Shown here piece by piece: positions 27,304-36,466 of a stretch of 44,377 bases of DNA (the first letter of the stretch is position 1; each line of letters begins with the position of its first letter). Below the pieces are notes generated by a model. That model had not been told where the DNA came from. It made no database searches and was given only the letters and a program-made list of their open reading frames with translations. This stretch comes from Gammaproteobacteria bacterium (GTDB taxonomy: Bacteria; Pseudomonadota; Gammaproteobacteria; Steroidobacterales; Woeseiaceae): positions 1 to 44,377 of the forward strand of contig JAACFB010000033.1 of the NCBI GenBank assembly GCA_009937615.1, given 5' to 3'. The translations under genes and the position numbers were made by a program.

Positions 27304-27326
27304 GCGTTGGCACGATCCGCCAACGC
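27304..27326 (+). other. Hairpin in the hppA leader
   Basis: GCGTTGGC and GCCAACGC form a perfect 8-bp stem with a 7-nt loop, about 35 nt upstream of the hppA ribosome binding site (AGGAGA, 27361-27366). It is the second hairpin in the 134-nt pfp-hppA gap. Confidence 0.45.
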
Positions 27327-27373
27327 TCGCGGCATCGTTGGATCTGTTCCCTCGATAATCAGGAGATAAACAG

Positions 27374-29413
27374 ATGACTAACGAGTTGGCGCTGTGGCTT
27401 TCGATTGGTTCCGGCGCATTAGCCGTACTCTTCGGAGTATTTTCGACGCAGTGGATTCTGAGGCAGCCGGCCGGCAATGATCGCATGCAGGAAATTGCGA
27501 AAGCGATCCAGGAGGGTGCCAGCGCCTATATGAACCGGCAGTACATGACCATTAGTCTGGTTGGCGCCGTGCTGTTCGTCATATTGCTGTTTGCACTCGG
27601 CTGGACCACCGCCGTGGGCTTCGCCATTGGCGCGATATTCTCGGGCCTGGCCGGCTACATCGGCATGTTCGTCTCGGTTCGCGCCAACGTTCGTACCGCA
27701 GAAGCGGCAACCAAGGGCGTCAATCCGGCGCTGAATATTGCCTTCAGGGGCGGCGCTATCACGGGCCTGCTGGTTGTGGGCCTCGGACTGCTGGGCGTAG
27801 CAGGCTATTACCTGATACTCAGCAGAGCCGGATTCTCCTCGAGCGACTCTATTCATGCACTCGTCGGACTTGCCTTCGGCGGCTCGCTGATTTCAATCTT
27901 TGCTCGACTTGGCGGCGGTATCTTCACCAAGGGCGCTGACGTCGGAGCCGACCTCGTCGGCAAAGTTGAAGCCGGTATTCCAGAAGATGACCCGCGCAAC
28001 CCGGGCGTGATCGCTGACAACGTCGGCGACAATGTCGGCGACTGCGCCGGTATGGCCGCGGACCTGTTCGAAACGTATGCCGTAACGATTATCGCGACAA
28101 TGCTTCTTGGGAGCCTCATGACCAGCTCGTTCGGGAGCCAGGCCATAATCTACCCGCTGGTCATCGGCGCAGTCTCAATCATCGCTTCGATCATCGGTAC
28201 CTTTTTTGTACACACGTCGGATGGCGGCAAGATCATGGGGGCCCTTTACAAGGGCATGATCGTAGCCGGCGTGCTTGCCGCGATCGCCTTTTATCCGATC
28301 ACGAACATGATGATGGCGGGCACCGGAAACGCAAATGGCATTTTCGGCTCGGCGCTGATTGGCCTCGCGCTCACGGCGGCGATGGTCGTAATTACCGAGT
28401 ACTACACCGGCACCGAATTCAAGCCGGTCAAGACGATTGCAAACGCGTCGCTGACAGGCGATGCGACGAACATCATTGCCGGGCTCGGCATCTCCATGAA
28501 GGCGACCGCGCTACCGGTCATCGCCGTCTGCGCCAGCATTTGGGGCGCTTTTCAGCTTGCGCCTGAAGGCGACATGATGGCAGGCCTCTACAACATCGCT
28601 ATCGCCGCCACAGCCATGCTGTCGATGACCGGCGTCGTCGTGGCTCTCGATGCGTTCGGACCCATCACCGACAATGCCGGCGGCATTGCCGAGATGTCGG
28701 AACTGCCGCCCGAGGTTCGCAAGATCACGGATCAGCTCGATGCCGTTGGAAATACGACCAAAGCCGTTACAAAAGGCTATGCGATTGGTTCCGCCGGGCT
28801 GGCGGCGCTGGTGCTGTTCGCCGATTACAATAACGCCCTTGGCGAGGCGGGTATCAATGTCACGTTCCTGCTGAACGATTACAGGGTCATCATCGGCCTG
28901 TTCATTGGCGGCCTGGTGCCGTACCTGTTTGCCTCGATGGCGATGGAGGCCGTTGGCCGAGCGGCCGGATCCGTAGTCACGGAGGTTCGCCGACAGTTCC
29001 GTGAAATAGAAGGCATCATGGAAGGCACCGGCAAGCCGGACTACAGCCGGGCCGTTGACCTGCTGACCAAAGCCGCCATCAGGGAAATGATCGTCCCGTC
29101 GCTGCTGCCGATCCTTGTGCCGCTTGCGGTCGGCTACGTGCTGGGTCCCGAGGCGCTTGGCGGCTTGCTGCTGGGTACCATCGTAACGGGCTTGTTTGTG
29201 GCCATTTCGATGACCACGGGCGGTGGTGCGTGGGACAACGCCAAGAAATACATCGAAGACGGCAACTGCGGCGGCAAAGGCTCTGATGCCCATAAAGCCG
29301 CGGTCACGGGCGATACGGTAGGCGATCCTTACAAGGATACGGCGGGTCCGGCGATCAACCCCCTGATCAAGATCATTAATATCGTCGCGCTGCTGATGGT
29401 GCCGTTGCTCTAG
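27374..29413 (+). CDS. hppA: K+-independent H+-translocating membrane pyrophosphatase
   Basis: A 679-residue integral membrane pyrophosphatase with about 15-16 transmembrane helices. The PPi/Mg2+ site reads [18 protein letters not shown] followed by EDDPRNP and [19 protein letters not shown] (residues 180-233), with a second acidic cluster [13 protein letters not shown] (425-437) and a third near the C-terminus ([14 protein letters not shown]). The segment [10 protein letters not shown] (459-468) has Lys463 and Thr466 where K+-dependent enzymes have Ala and Gly, so the enzyme should be K+-independent and proton-pumping. AGGAGA supports the start. It lies downstream of the PPi-phosphofructokinase gene in the same direction, across a 134-nt gap with two hairpins. 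Confidence 0.97.
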   Translation: MTNELALWLSIGSGALAVLFGVFSTQWILRQPAGNDRMQEIAKAIQEGASAYMNRQYMTISLVGAVLFVILLFALGWTTAVGFAIGAIFSGLAGYIGMFVSVRANVRTAEAATKGVNPALNIAFRGGAITGLLVVGLGLLGVAGYYLILSRAGFSSSDSIHALVGLAFGGSLISIFARLGGGIFTKGADVGADLVGKVEAGIPEDDPRNPGVIADNVGDNVGDCAGMAADLFETYAVTIIATMLLGSLMTSSFGSQAIIYPLVIGAVSIIASIIGTFFVHTSDGGKIMGALYKGMIVAGVLAAIAFYPITNMMMAGTGNANGIFGSALIGLALTAAMVVITEYYTGTEFKPVKTIANASLTGDATNIIAGLGISMKATALPVIAVCASIWGAFQLAPEGDMMAGLYNIAIAATAMLSMTGVVVALDAFGPITDNAGGIAEMSELPPEVRKITDQLDAVGNTTKAVTKGYAIGSAGLAALVLFADYNNALGEAGINVTFLLNDYRVIIGLFIGGLVPYLFASMAMEAVGRAAGSVVTEVRRQFREIEGIMEGTGKPDYSRAVDLLTKAAIREMIVPSLLPILVPLAVGYVLGPEALGGLLLGTIVTGLFVAISMTTGGGAWDNAKKYIEDGNCGGKGSDAHKAAVTGDTVGDPYKDTAGPAINPLIKIINIVALLMVPLL

Positions 29414-29444
29414 GGACCGGGCATAGAGCGCACAATCGGGTCAT

Positions 29445-29486
29445 CCTTCATCGGCACTAATCCACGGCGTGGAGTGACGATGAGGG
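29445..29486 (+). other. Possible 3' structure downstream of hppA
   Basis: CCTTCATCG (29445-29453) can pair with CGATGAGGG (29478-29486, with G:U), enclosing a small hairpin CCAC-GGC-GTGG (29462-29472). There is no T-tract. It may mark the end of the hppA transcript; a second small hairpin (AGCCG-ATTA-CGGCT, 29542-29555) overlaps the stop of the convergent gene. Confidence 0.3.
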
Positions 29487-29547
29487 AGGCTCGCCGGGCT
29501 CGACGCACGGGTCGGGTATCATGAGTTATGCGTTGTAGCTTAGCCGA

Positions 29548-31875
29548 TTACGGCTGAAGAATTCGATAGGTGCCGGTCGAGGGCCTGCCGAGTGGCATTG
29601 GCGCCTCGACGAAATGGCCTTGGACGAAATCGACGCCAACATCGCGAAGCCAGTCGAAATCGTCCTGATGCTCGACCTGCTCGGCGACGATACGGAACTG
29701 CATTGTCCGCGCTAGCTTGATCATTGCGGCCACCATCTCCTGGTTCACTGCATCCGAGGTCAGATTGCGTGTGTAGGTGCCGTCGATCTTCAGGTAATCG
29801 ATGGGCAGGTGCTTGAGGCTTGCAAACGAACCGAGACCGCTGCCGAAATCGTCCAGGGAAAACTCGCAGCCGATGCCGTGCAGCACCTCGATGAATCGCT
29901 GCGCATGCCGCACGTTCGATAGTATCGCCTTCTCCGTAACCTCGAAGCAGACCGCGTGTGGCGAAACGCTGGTGCGATCCAGCGCATCGACGACGAAACC
30001 GAGAAATGATTCGTCGCCGAGCGTCTGCCCCGACAGGTTTATGCTGCAGCTCCGGCCGCTGGCCAGCTTCAATTCGCCGCTGGCTATCGCGTTGAGAACA
30101 GCATTCACGACCCAGCGATCAATCTGTGGCATCAGCTGATACCGCTCAGCCGGACGCAGGAATTCCGCGGAGTCGGCCGTCCGGCCCTGTGAATCAGGCA
30201 GGCGGACCAAGACCTCGAATGCGGGCCCGGACTCGACGGCGCCGCTCATCGAGATAATCGGCTGCGTCGCAAGCTCGAAGCCGTCCTCGTGCAGAGCCGT
30301 CTGCAGGCCGCGCAACCACTGGATGTCGCCTCGCTCGCGGGCAACAGCCTCATCACGAGCCGAATAGACATGCACTCTGCCCCTGCCCTCCTGCTTCGCA
30401 ACGTAGCATGCCGAGTCCGCAGCGCTCATCACATCCTGTATCGTGCCGCTGATGTGACTGATCTCCACCAGGCCGATCGATATACCTATATTGAAGATCT
30501 TGTCTTTCCATACGAAACGGTAATCGGCGATCGCGTTACAGATGTCGCTTGCAAGCTGCCGGGCCTTGTCGATCGGGCATCCGATCAGCAGGGCACCGAA
30601 TTCGTCGCCGCCCAGCCGGCCGACGACATCGGAATCGCGGACCTGGTGCTTGATCAGCGCCGCAACCTCTCGCAACATGTTATCGCCGGCCAGGTGCCCA
30701 CAGCTGTCGTTAACGGCTTTAAAACGATCGAGGTCCATGTAAAACAACATGTGCACGGCCTGTTCGGCGTGCGCAGCGTCCATGGCTTCATCGAGGCGCC
30801 GTTCGAATTCGCGCCGATTGATAAGGCCGGTCAGGGGGTCGTGCGCCGCCTGGTAGCTCATTTGCTGGGTCAGGCCCCTGAGTTCGCTGACATCGTGAAA
30901 AACGACAACAGTCCCGGAGATGCTGCCGCTCGGCCCGCGAATCGGCGATGCGGTGACTTCGACCGAGTGCTCCTGCACACCGTCGCTACTGATCATAACG
31001 GCACGCCGGCCCATATTGACGCGCCTGCGCATCGCGAGGCAGCGCTCTACCGGATCGCCCAGATGCCGCCGATCGGCATCGTCAACCAGCGTGAACAATT
31101 CACCGATCTTGTGCCCCGTCGCATCGTCACGGTTTGTGCCAATCAGTGACTCCGCTGCCAAGTTCATGTAGTCCACGCGGCCGTCATTGTCGGTCGTAAT
31201 AACGCCCTCTGCTATTGATTCGAGGGTGTATTGAGCCTGCCGCTTGCTTCGGCTCAGCGATACTTCGAGATTCTTGCGATGACTGACATCACGCGCGACG
31301 GTCAGAATTGCCCGTTGGCCATGAAATTCAATCGTCGAGCTTTGTGCCTCTACCCAAAGCCCGGCTTCATTGCCGTTGATCAGCTGGATTTCCAGCCGCC
31401 GCGGCACTTCTTCCCCTGCCAGCCGTTTTGCCATCGTGTTGCGAAACAGTGCCCGGTACGCGGGCTTCACGAGATCGGCGACCTCGCGCCCGACCAGTTG
31501 CTCGGGCTCGAGGCCGATGAGACCCGCAGCGGAATCGTTCACCAGGCGAATCTTTTCGTCATGGACGATGACGATCTCCGGCAAGGTTCGCGCGAAATCC
31601 GTGAACAGGCGGTCACGGCTCTGTATCTTCTCGTCTCTTTCGCCCAGCGCGTCGAACAGGCGGTTGATCGTATTCGCGAGCCTTGCCGCATCGGGATCCG
31701 AGGGAATTGTCAGGCGGCTGCCCACGAGGGCGTCCTGTGACGCCGCCAGCATCTCTTCATTAAATCGGGCGATGCGCCTGGACGCTTTTCGCCCAGCCAC
31801 TAAAAACCAGGCAGCCGAGATGACAGCTACCAGCAGCAAGACTGATAATGTCAGGATGATATTGAAAGACGACAT
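29548..31875 (-). CDS. Membrane-anchored PAS-PAS-GGDEF-EAL cyclic-di-GMP protein
   Basis: About 775 residues: one N-terminal transmembrane helix (about 5-28), a short linker, PAS domains at about 90-205 and 210-335, GGDEF at about 340-505 and EAL at about 525-775. The GGDEF motif is intact (RLGGDEFG, 420-427) with an upstream inhibitory RxxD site (RDSD, 413-416). In the EAL domain the name motif is EVL (554-556), while N613 (INLSG), the FEVTE glutamates, DDFGSG (675-680), K696 (LKIDG), the AEQVE glutamates and Q752 are all present. Both synthesis and hydrolysis of c-di-GMP are therefore possible. ATG 31875 is preferred over a TTG at 31887. It is monocistronic. Confidence 0.93.
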   Translation of the reverse strand: MSSFNIILTLSVLLLVAVISAAWFLVAGRKASRRIARFNEEMLAASQDALVGSRLTIPSDPDAARLANTINRLFDALGERDEKIQSRDRLFTDFARTLPEIVIVHDEKIRLVNDSAAGLIGLEPEQLVGREVADLVKPAYRALFRNTMAKRLAGEEVPRRLEIQLINGNEAGLWVEAQSSTIEFHGQRAILTVARDVSHRKNLEVSLSRSKRQAQYTLESIAEGVITTDNDGRVDYMNLAAESLIGTNRDDATGHKIGELFTLVDDADRRHLGDPVERCLAMRRRVNMGRRAVMISSDGVQEHSVEVTASPIRGPSGSISGTVVVFHDVSELRGLTQQMSYQAAHDPLTGLINRREFERRLDEAMDAAHAEQAVHMLFYMDLDRFKAVNDSCGHLAGDNMLREVAALIKHQVRDSDVVGRLGGDEFGALLIGCPIDKARQLASDICNAIADYRFVWKDKIFNIGISIGLVEISHISGTIQDVMSAADSACYVAKQEGRGRVHVYSARDEAVARERGDIQWLRGLQTALHEDGFELATQPIISMSGAVESGPAFEVLVRLPDSQGRTADSAEFLRPAERYQLMPQIDRWVVNAVLNAIASGELKLASGRSCSINLSGQTLGDESFLGFVVDALDRTSVSPHAVCFEVTEKAILSNVRHAQRFIEVLHGIGCEFSLDDFGSGLGSFASLKHLPIDYLKIDGTYTRNLTSDAVNQEMVAAMIKLARTMQFRIVAEQVEHQDDFDWLRDVGVDFVQGHFVEAPMPLGRPSTGTYRILQP

Positions 31876-32089
31876 TTGGGGGCTCAATATCCCGCGGTCA
31901 TTCGTGGATCATTTGTTATTATTCGCTGCACGATCTGTATCTCCAGTCCAGGAGACTCGAGGCACCGGGAAGCACGCTTTAATGAAGCATATCCCAGCAG
32001 CCTTGGCCGACTGCCGCGATTCACCATAATTCGGGAACCGGTATCCTGTGCGCCAGGACAAGAATACGGAATAACGGCATCCAGAAGAC

Positions 32090-32108
32090 CATTTTTACTC
32101 TGATTCAG
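32090..32108 (+). repeat. 19-nt exact repeat, copy 2 (upstream of the pcm-like gene)
   Basis: Identical to 2976-2994 over 19 bases and unrelated beyond. It lies 21 nt before the pcm-like start codon. The rest of the 31876-32129 gap between the divergent genes shows no gene or clear promoter. Confidence 0.6.
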
Positions 32109-32129
32109 ACAGTTACAGGTTATTAGGCG

Positions 32130-32780
32130 ATGAACATCGATTTTGCCCGCCAACAGATGGTTCGGCAGCAGGTACGCGCCTGGGAAGTATACGACAGTGA
32201 CATCCTTAGCGTATTGCAACAGGTTCCGCGAGAGCAGTTCGTGCCGTCCGGATTCGAACCCATCGCTTTCGCGGATACCGAAATTCCCATCGGTCATGGC
32301 CAGTACATGATGACGCCGATGCTCGAAGGTCGGCTGCTGCAATCGCTCAGGCTCAAAAAGTCCGACAACGTTCTCGAAATCGGCACGGGCAGCGGTTTCC
32401 TGGCCGCTTGCCTCGGGCGCCTTGCCAGGTCGGTTACCAGCATTGAAATTTTTGCAGATTTTCTGGACTCTGCCGCAGCAAGTCTCGAAGATACAGGTAT
32501 CCACAACGTCGAGTTGCTGTCTATGGACGCTACCCGCGAATTGCCCGACCAACACTACGACGCCATCGCGGTAACCGGATCGATGCCGGTCTTCGATCCG
32601 AGGTTGGTCATGGCACTCAAGCCGGCAGGACGCCTGTTTGTCGTTGTGGGCGAAGCCCCCGTCATGGATGCGCGACTCGTCGAACGAACCGGTGAAAATG
32701 ACTGGCGCAGCGAGAGCCTTTTCGAGACCGAGCTGGCACCGCTGCTCAATGTTGTGGAGCCAACCGCGTTTTCGTTTTAG
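32130..32780 (+). CDS. Pcm-like SAM-dependent methyltransferase
   Basis: A 216-residue Rossmann methyltransferase of the protein-L-isoaspartate O-methyltransferase family, with SAM motif I VLEIGTGSGF at residues 81-90 and the acidic strand SVTSIEIF. The Pcm substrate loop is altered: classical enzymes read GHGQTISQP, here it is GHGQYMMTPMLEG (55-67), so the isoaspartyl-binding threonine/serine residues are missing. It is therefore better called Pcm-like; this variant is commonly found directly upstream of tolC, as here (196-nt gap). Repair of damaged aspartates is possible but not supported by the active-site sequence. Length and ATG start (weak AGGCG site) are normal. Confidence 0.88.
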   Translation: MNIDFARQQMVRQQVRAWEVYDSDILSVLQQVPREQFVPSGFEPIAFADTEIPIGHGQYMMTPMLEGRLLQSLRLKKSDNVLEIGTGSGFLAACLGRLARSVTSIEIFADFLDSAAASLEDTGIHNVELLSMDATRELPDQHYDAIAVTGSMPVFDPRLVMALKPAGRLFVVVGEAPVMDARLVERTGENDWRSESLFETELAPLLNVVEPTAFSF

Positions 32781-32912
32781 GAAATAGTAAAATCGCGCCG
32801 GCGATCCTTGCATCGAGGAATCGGCCGCGTGGGGTTCGGATCGATCTTGCCGGGTCACAGACGCCCGACCAGCAAAAAGTTTTGGGGAGATTTTTGGTTT
32901 GAGCTGATGTAG

Positions 32913-32934
32913 TGTTATAGTTAACCATAACACC
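32913..32934 (+). promoter_or_regulatory. 22-bp palindromic operator over the tolC -10 element
   Basis: Arms GTGTTAT (32913-32919) and ATAACAC (32928-32934) flank a central GTTAAC (32921-32926); the half-sites match at 10 of 11 positions. It covers TATAGT (32917-32922), the best -10 element upstream of tolC, whose -35 is poor. The symmetry and length fit a dimeric repressor of MarR or TetR type. No regulator gene is adjacent. Confidence 0.6.
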
Positions 32935-32976
32935 TTGATATGAGGCGAATCGACGCCCTAACTGTGGACAGCAAAA

Positions 32977-34434
32977 ATGAATAAAGCAATGAATATCAGA
33001 AGCTTAGTCATCCTTATGGGCAGTTTTGCCGTGCCAGTGGCTGGCGATGCCGCGACGCTGCTGGAGGTGTACCAGCAGGCGCTGCAGAGCGATCCGCGCA
33101 TTCACGAAGCCGAAGCTCGCCGGCTTGCGGCACTCGAAGCCGAACCGCAGGCTCGCGGTGTCCTGTTGCCCCAGATCGAATTCAACAGCGACTGGACGAA
33201 GACCGATAGCTCCGGTTCCGGTGTCGGCAATGACATCAATGTAAATCCCGACACGGGCGAAATTTTGGTCGTCCCTGTGCCCTTCTCCTCTGAGATCCGG
33301 GACGAAACCACACGCTGGCAGTTCAGCCTTCGGCAAACCCTGTTTCGCTGGGATCAGATTGTCGGTCTGAGGCGTGCGGACAAACTCGTCGCCAAAGCAG
33401 AAGCCGATCGCGAAGCCGCCCAGCAAGATCTGATCGTGCGGGTTACACAAACGTATTTCGACGTCCTGGCGGCTGAAGATCGCCTGCGGGCCATTCATGC
33501 GAATCGCCAGGCAATCGCGCGTCAGCTGGAGCAGGCAAAGCAACGTTTCGAAGTCGGCCTTATCGCAATAACCGACGTGCAGGAGTCTCAGGCAGCCTAT
33601 GATCAGTCCGTTGCGGATGAAATCGGCGCCAAACGAACGCTGGCAACGTCACGTGAGTTTCTGCGCGAAATCACGGGAGAGTACATCCAGGAACTTGCCG
33701 CCCCGAGCGAGGACCTGCCGCTTAACAATCCAACCCCGACCAGTGAAGAGGCCTGGATTGATCTCGCAATGAGTCAGAACCTTGCGCTGATCTCCAGCAG
33801 GCTCGACGAGGAACTTGCACGAGACGAGATTTCCTTCCGCCGCAATGGGCATTATCCGACCATCGAACTCGTTGCAAGTACGGGCAATACTGACTCCGTA
33901 TCCGACAGGAATAACAACGATTTCGGATTTCTGCCGGCAAACAGCGACTTCTCGAGTGACAGCATCGGCGTTCAGTTCAATCTGCCGATCTTTTCCGGCG
34001 GTGGCACATCGTCCCGCGTTCGCGAGTCGGTTTACCTGCACCGTGCATCGCGTGAGCAACTGCAGCGCGTGACCCGCGAAACCGAGCGTCAGACACGCGA
34101 CGCTTACCTCGGTGTTCTCTCCGAAATCAGCCGCGTCAAGGCACTCGAGCAGGCGGTCGCGTCAAGCACGACGGCGCTCGAAGCGACGCAGGCAGGGTTC
34201 GATGTCGGGACGCGGACCATTGTCGACGTGTTGAACTCGCAGTTCGCGCTGTATCAGGCGATTACCAACTATTACCAGAGCCGGTACGATTATCTGCTCA
34301 ACGTCATGCGACTGAAGCAGGCAGCCGGTAATTTGCAGATTCAGGACCTTGAACGACTCGACCCGTATCTCGCGGCCCGGAAGACGCCGGAGCAACTGTT
34401 TGCGGATGAAGCGGCCGCCGAAGCGACCGAATAG
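32977..34434 (+). CDS. tolC: TolC family outer membrane channel protein
   Basis: A 485-residue outer-membrane efflux protein. Residues 1-26 are a signal peptide ending near GDAA. The mature part has the duplicated structure of TolC: helices with heptad-like alanine/glutamine/arginine content (for example EADREAAQQDLIVRVTQTYFDVLAAEDRL), and beta-barrel strands in each half near residues 55-120 and 285-345 (LPIFSGGGTSSRVRE closes the second). YLGVLSEISRVKALEQAV and FDVGTRTIVDVLNSQ are typical of the second repeat. It would form the exit duct for RND/ABC efflux and type I secretion. Pcm-like gene upstream, waaA convergent 10 nt downstream, a common proteobacterial arrangement. Confidence 0.95.
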   Translation: MNKAMNIRSLVILMGSFAVPVAGDAATLLEVYQQALQSDPRIHEAEARRLAALEAEPQARGVLLPQIEFNSDWTKTDSSGSGVGNDINVNPDTGEILVVPVPFSSEIRDETTRWQFSLRQTLFRWDQIVGLRRADKLVAKAEADREAAQQDLIVRVTQTYFDVLAAEDRLRAIHANRQAIARQLEQAKQRFEVGLIAITDVQESQAAYDQSVADEIGAKRTLATSREFLREITGEYIQELAAPSEDLPLNNPTPTSEEAWIDLAMSQNLALISSRLDEELARDEISFRRNGHYPTIELVASTGNTDSVSDRNNNDFGFLPANSDFSSDSIGVQFNLPIFSGGGTSSRVRESVYLHRASREQLQRVTRETERQTRDAYLGVLSEISRVKALEQAVASSTTALEATQAGFDVGTRTIVDVLNSQFALYQAITNYYQSRYDYLLNVMRLKQAAGNLQIQDLERLDPYLAARKTPEQLFADEAAAEATE

Positions 34435-34444
34435 GCGCTGATTC

Positions 34445-35716
34445 TCAGCGAACCTCCTCGCCAAGCAGGGGCTCCAGCAGGCCGAGCAGTCGTGCCAGAG
34501 CGCCGCGGTTCTGTTTCAACAGCTCGCGCCCCTGACTGCCAAGTTCCGCCGCGAGCGTCTTATTGCCTAGCAGCTCGCTGATCGCGTTTGCCAGCTCGGC
34601 CGGACTATCAACTATTCGACAAGCACCCAGATCTGCAAACATGTCAGCGATCTCCTGCGCATTGAAGACGTGCGGGCCACTCACGATCGGCAAACCCAAT
34701 GCTGCAGGTTCGAGCAGGTTATGGCCGCCGATCTTAACGAGGCTACCGCCGACAAACGCGACATCGCTCGCCGCATAGAACAGCGGCAGTTCCCCCATCG
34801 TATCGCCCAGAAATACCTCGGTCTCTGCGTTACAGGCTTGCCCGCCGGTTCGTGGGACGCAGTTGAAACCAAGCTTTGTCACCAGTTCGCCCACTTCGGC
34901 GAACCGTTCCGGATGTCGCGGTACGAGCACGAGCAGCGCATCAGGGTGTTTTTCCTGTACCCGGCGGTGCGCATCGAGAACCTTTTGCTCTTCCCGGTCG
35001 TGAGTGCTCGCCGCGACCCAGACCGGCCGGTCACCAAAGGTCTGCGCGCGAAACGCCCGGCCTCGCTCGGCCAGACCTGCGGGCAACTCAATGTCAAACT
35101 TGATGCTACCGGTCACCCACGTTCGAATCGGGCTCGCGCCGAGCGCGCGAAATCGATCCGCATCGGCCTCACTCTGCGCCGCGATGATGATGCCGTGCGA
35201 CAACGTCTCGCGAAACAGCGGCATAAACCGTCGGTAACCGCCAACCGACCGGGGTGAGATGCGCGCACTCACCAGGATCAGTGGGATATCCCGCACGCCG
35301 CAGGCACGATAAAGATTGGGCCAGATCTCGGTTTCCATGACGAGCGCAAGCTCGGGCTTGACCGCCGCAAAAAAATGGTCGACGGCGACAGGCATTTCGA
35401 ACGGAATATAGGAATGCGTGACGGTATCGCCGAACAGAGCCTCGACCCGCTCTGCCCCGGTTGGCGTTACGGTCGTGACGAGCAGACTGCGGCCGGGGAA
35501 GCGTCGCGCGATCTCGCGAACCAGCGGCACAGCAGCCTGTACCTCACCAACCGACACCGCGTGTATCCAGATGCAACTGTCGAGCTCAGGGTAACCAAAA
35601 CCGAGGCGCTGCCCGATCTTGCTGCGATAACTGCGTTTGGCGATACTACGCAGCAGCCAGTACGCTGCAATTGGAATTTGCAGTAAGTAAATCAGCAGGT
35701 TGTAAAGGATGCGCAC
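34445..35716 (-). CDS. waaA: 3-deoxy-D-manno-octulosonic acid (Kdo) transferase
   Basis: A 423-residue inner-membrane-associated GT-B glycosyltransferase adding Kdo to lipid IVA. The N-terminal hydrophobic helix (ILYNLLIYLLQIPIAAYWLL) anchors it. HAVSVGEVQAA carries the catalytic Glu58, and METEIWPNL, SARISPRS and TGSIKFD are family motifs. GGSLVKIGGHNLLEPAALGLPIVSG is the Kdo/CMP-binding region of the C-terminal domain. The start is GTG (35716) without a clear ribosome binding site. It is convergent with tolC and lies downstream of nrdJb on the same strand. Confidence 0.96.
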   Translation of the reverse strand: MRILYNLLIYLLQIPIAAYWLLRSIAKRSYRSKIGQRLGFGYPELDSCIWIHAVSVGEVQAAVPLVREIARRFPGRSLLVTTVTPTGAERVEALFGDTVTHSYIPFEMPVAVDHFFAAVKPELALVMETEIWPNLYRACGVRDIPLILVSARISPRSVGGYRRFMPLFRETLSHGIIIAAQSEADADRFRALGASPIRTWVTGSIKFDIELPAGLAERGRAFRAQTFGDRPVWVAASTHDREEQKVLDAHRRVQEKHPDALLVLVPRHPERFAEVGELVTKLGFNCVPRTGGQACNAETEVFLGDTMGELPLFYAASDVAFVGGSLVKIGGHNLLEPAALGLPIVSGPHVFNAQEIADMFADLGACRIVDSPAELANAISELLGNKTLAAELGSQGRELLKQNRGALARLLGLLEPLLGEEVR

Positions 35717-35754
35717 GAGCTACGCGGGTTTTGCTTCGTTTCCCCGCCCGGCGC

Positions 35755-36459
35755 CTAGCCGCATTTTGAATCGCCACATGACAGGCAAGTCATGCAGCCG
35801 TCCATCATGATGACCGCTGCCGTGCTGCATTTGCTACACAGCTGGGCACCTTCAGGATACTGGTTATCCGCGAAGGCATCCTGTTGCTTCTTGGCTTCTT
35901 CGAACTCGGCGCGTTTTTTTGCGATCAGCTCTTTCTGGCCCGGATCGAGGTCCGGACTGGCCATCAAGCCGATCGCAATGAGGTGCTTCTCGACGATATA
36001 GCCGAGTTCGGCGATGATCGATGGCATAAACTTGCCGCCAGCCTGCCAATAGCCGCCGCGTGGATCAAAGACGGCTTTGAGCTCGTCCACGAGGAACGCG
36101 ACGTCTCCGCCTTTGCGAAACACGGCCGAGATAATTCGAGTCAGCGCAACAATCCATTGGTAATGGTCCAGGTTTTTCGAGTTGATGAATATCTCGAATG
36201 GCCGGCGCTTTTCAAACTCTGTTCCCTGGTTGAGCACGATATCGTTGATCGTGACGTACATGGCGTGATCGGAAATAGGCGTCTTTACCTTGTAAGTCGA
36301 GCCGACGAGCACCTCGGGCCGCTCGAGCTTCTCGTGCATGCGAATGACTTCGGCCCGATCGCCTCCACCTTCGCGCTTGTATTCCGGCTTCGCCGACTTT
36401 TCTTCCGGCTCAGGCTGTGACACCGCGTAGCCGACTATTTTCGTGTCTATCTTAATCAT
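35755..36459 (-). CDS. nrdJb: Class II ribonucleotide reductase, C-terminal subunit NrdJb
   Basis: A 234-residue protein corresponding to the C-terminal part of the vitamin B12-dependent ribonucleotide reductase, encoded separately as in Pseudomonas aeruginosa. It contains the TSCPD-type region (SDHAMYVTINDIVLNQG to GGDVAFLVDELKAVFDPRGGYW) and ends in a cysteine cluster (LCSKC followed by GCMTCLSCGDSKC) that can serve as the redox-active tail for re-reducing the catalytic site, delivered in trans. The start ATG 36459 is 7 nt after the nrdJa stop, so the two are co-translated. Complete. Confidence 0.93.
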   Translation of the reverse strand: MIKIDTKIVGYAVSQPEPEEKSAKPEYKREGGGDRAEVIRMHEKLERPEVLVGSTYKVKTPISDHAMYVTINDIVLNQGTEFEKRRPFEIFINSKNLDHYQWIVALTRIISAVFRKGGDVAFLVDELKAVFDPRGGYWQAGGKFMPSIIAELGYIVEKHLIAIGLMASPDLDPGQKELIAKKRAEFEEAKKQQDAFADNQYPEGAQLCSKCSTAAVIMMDGCMTCLSCGDSKCG

Positions 36460-36466
36460 TGCTTGC

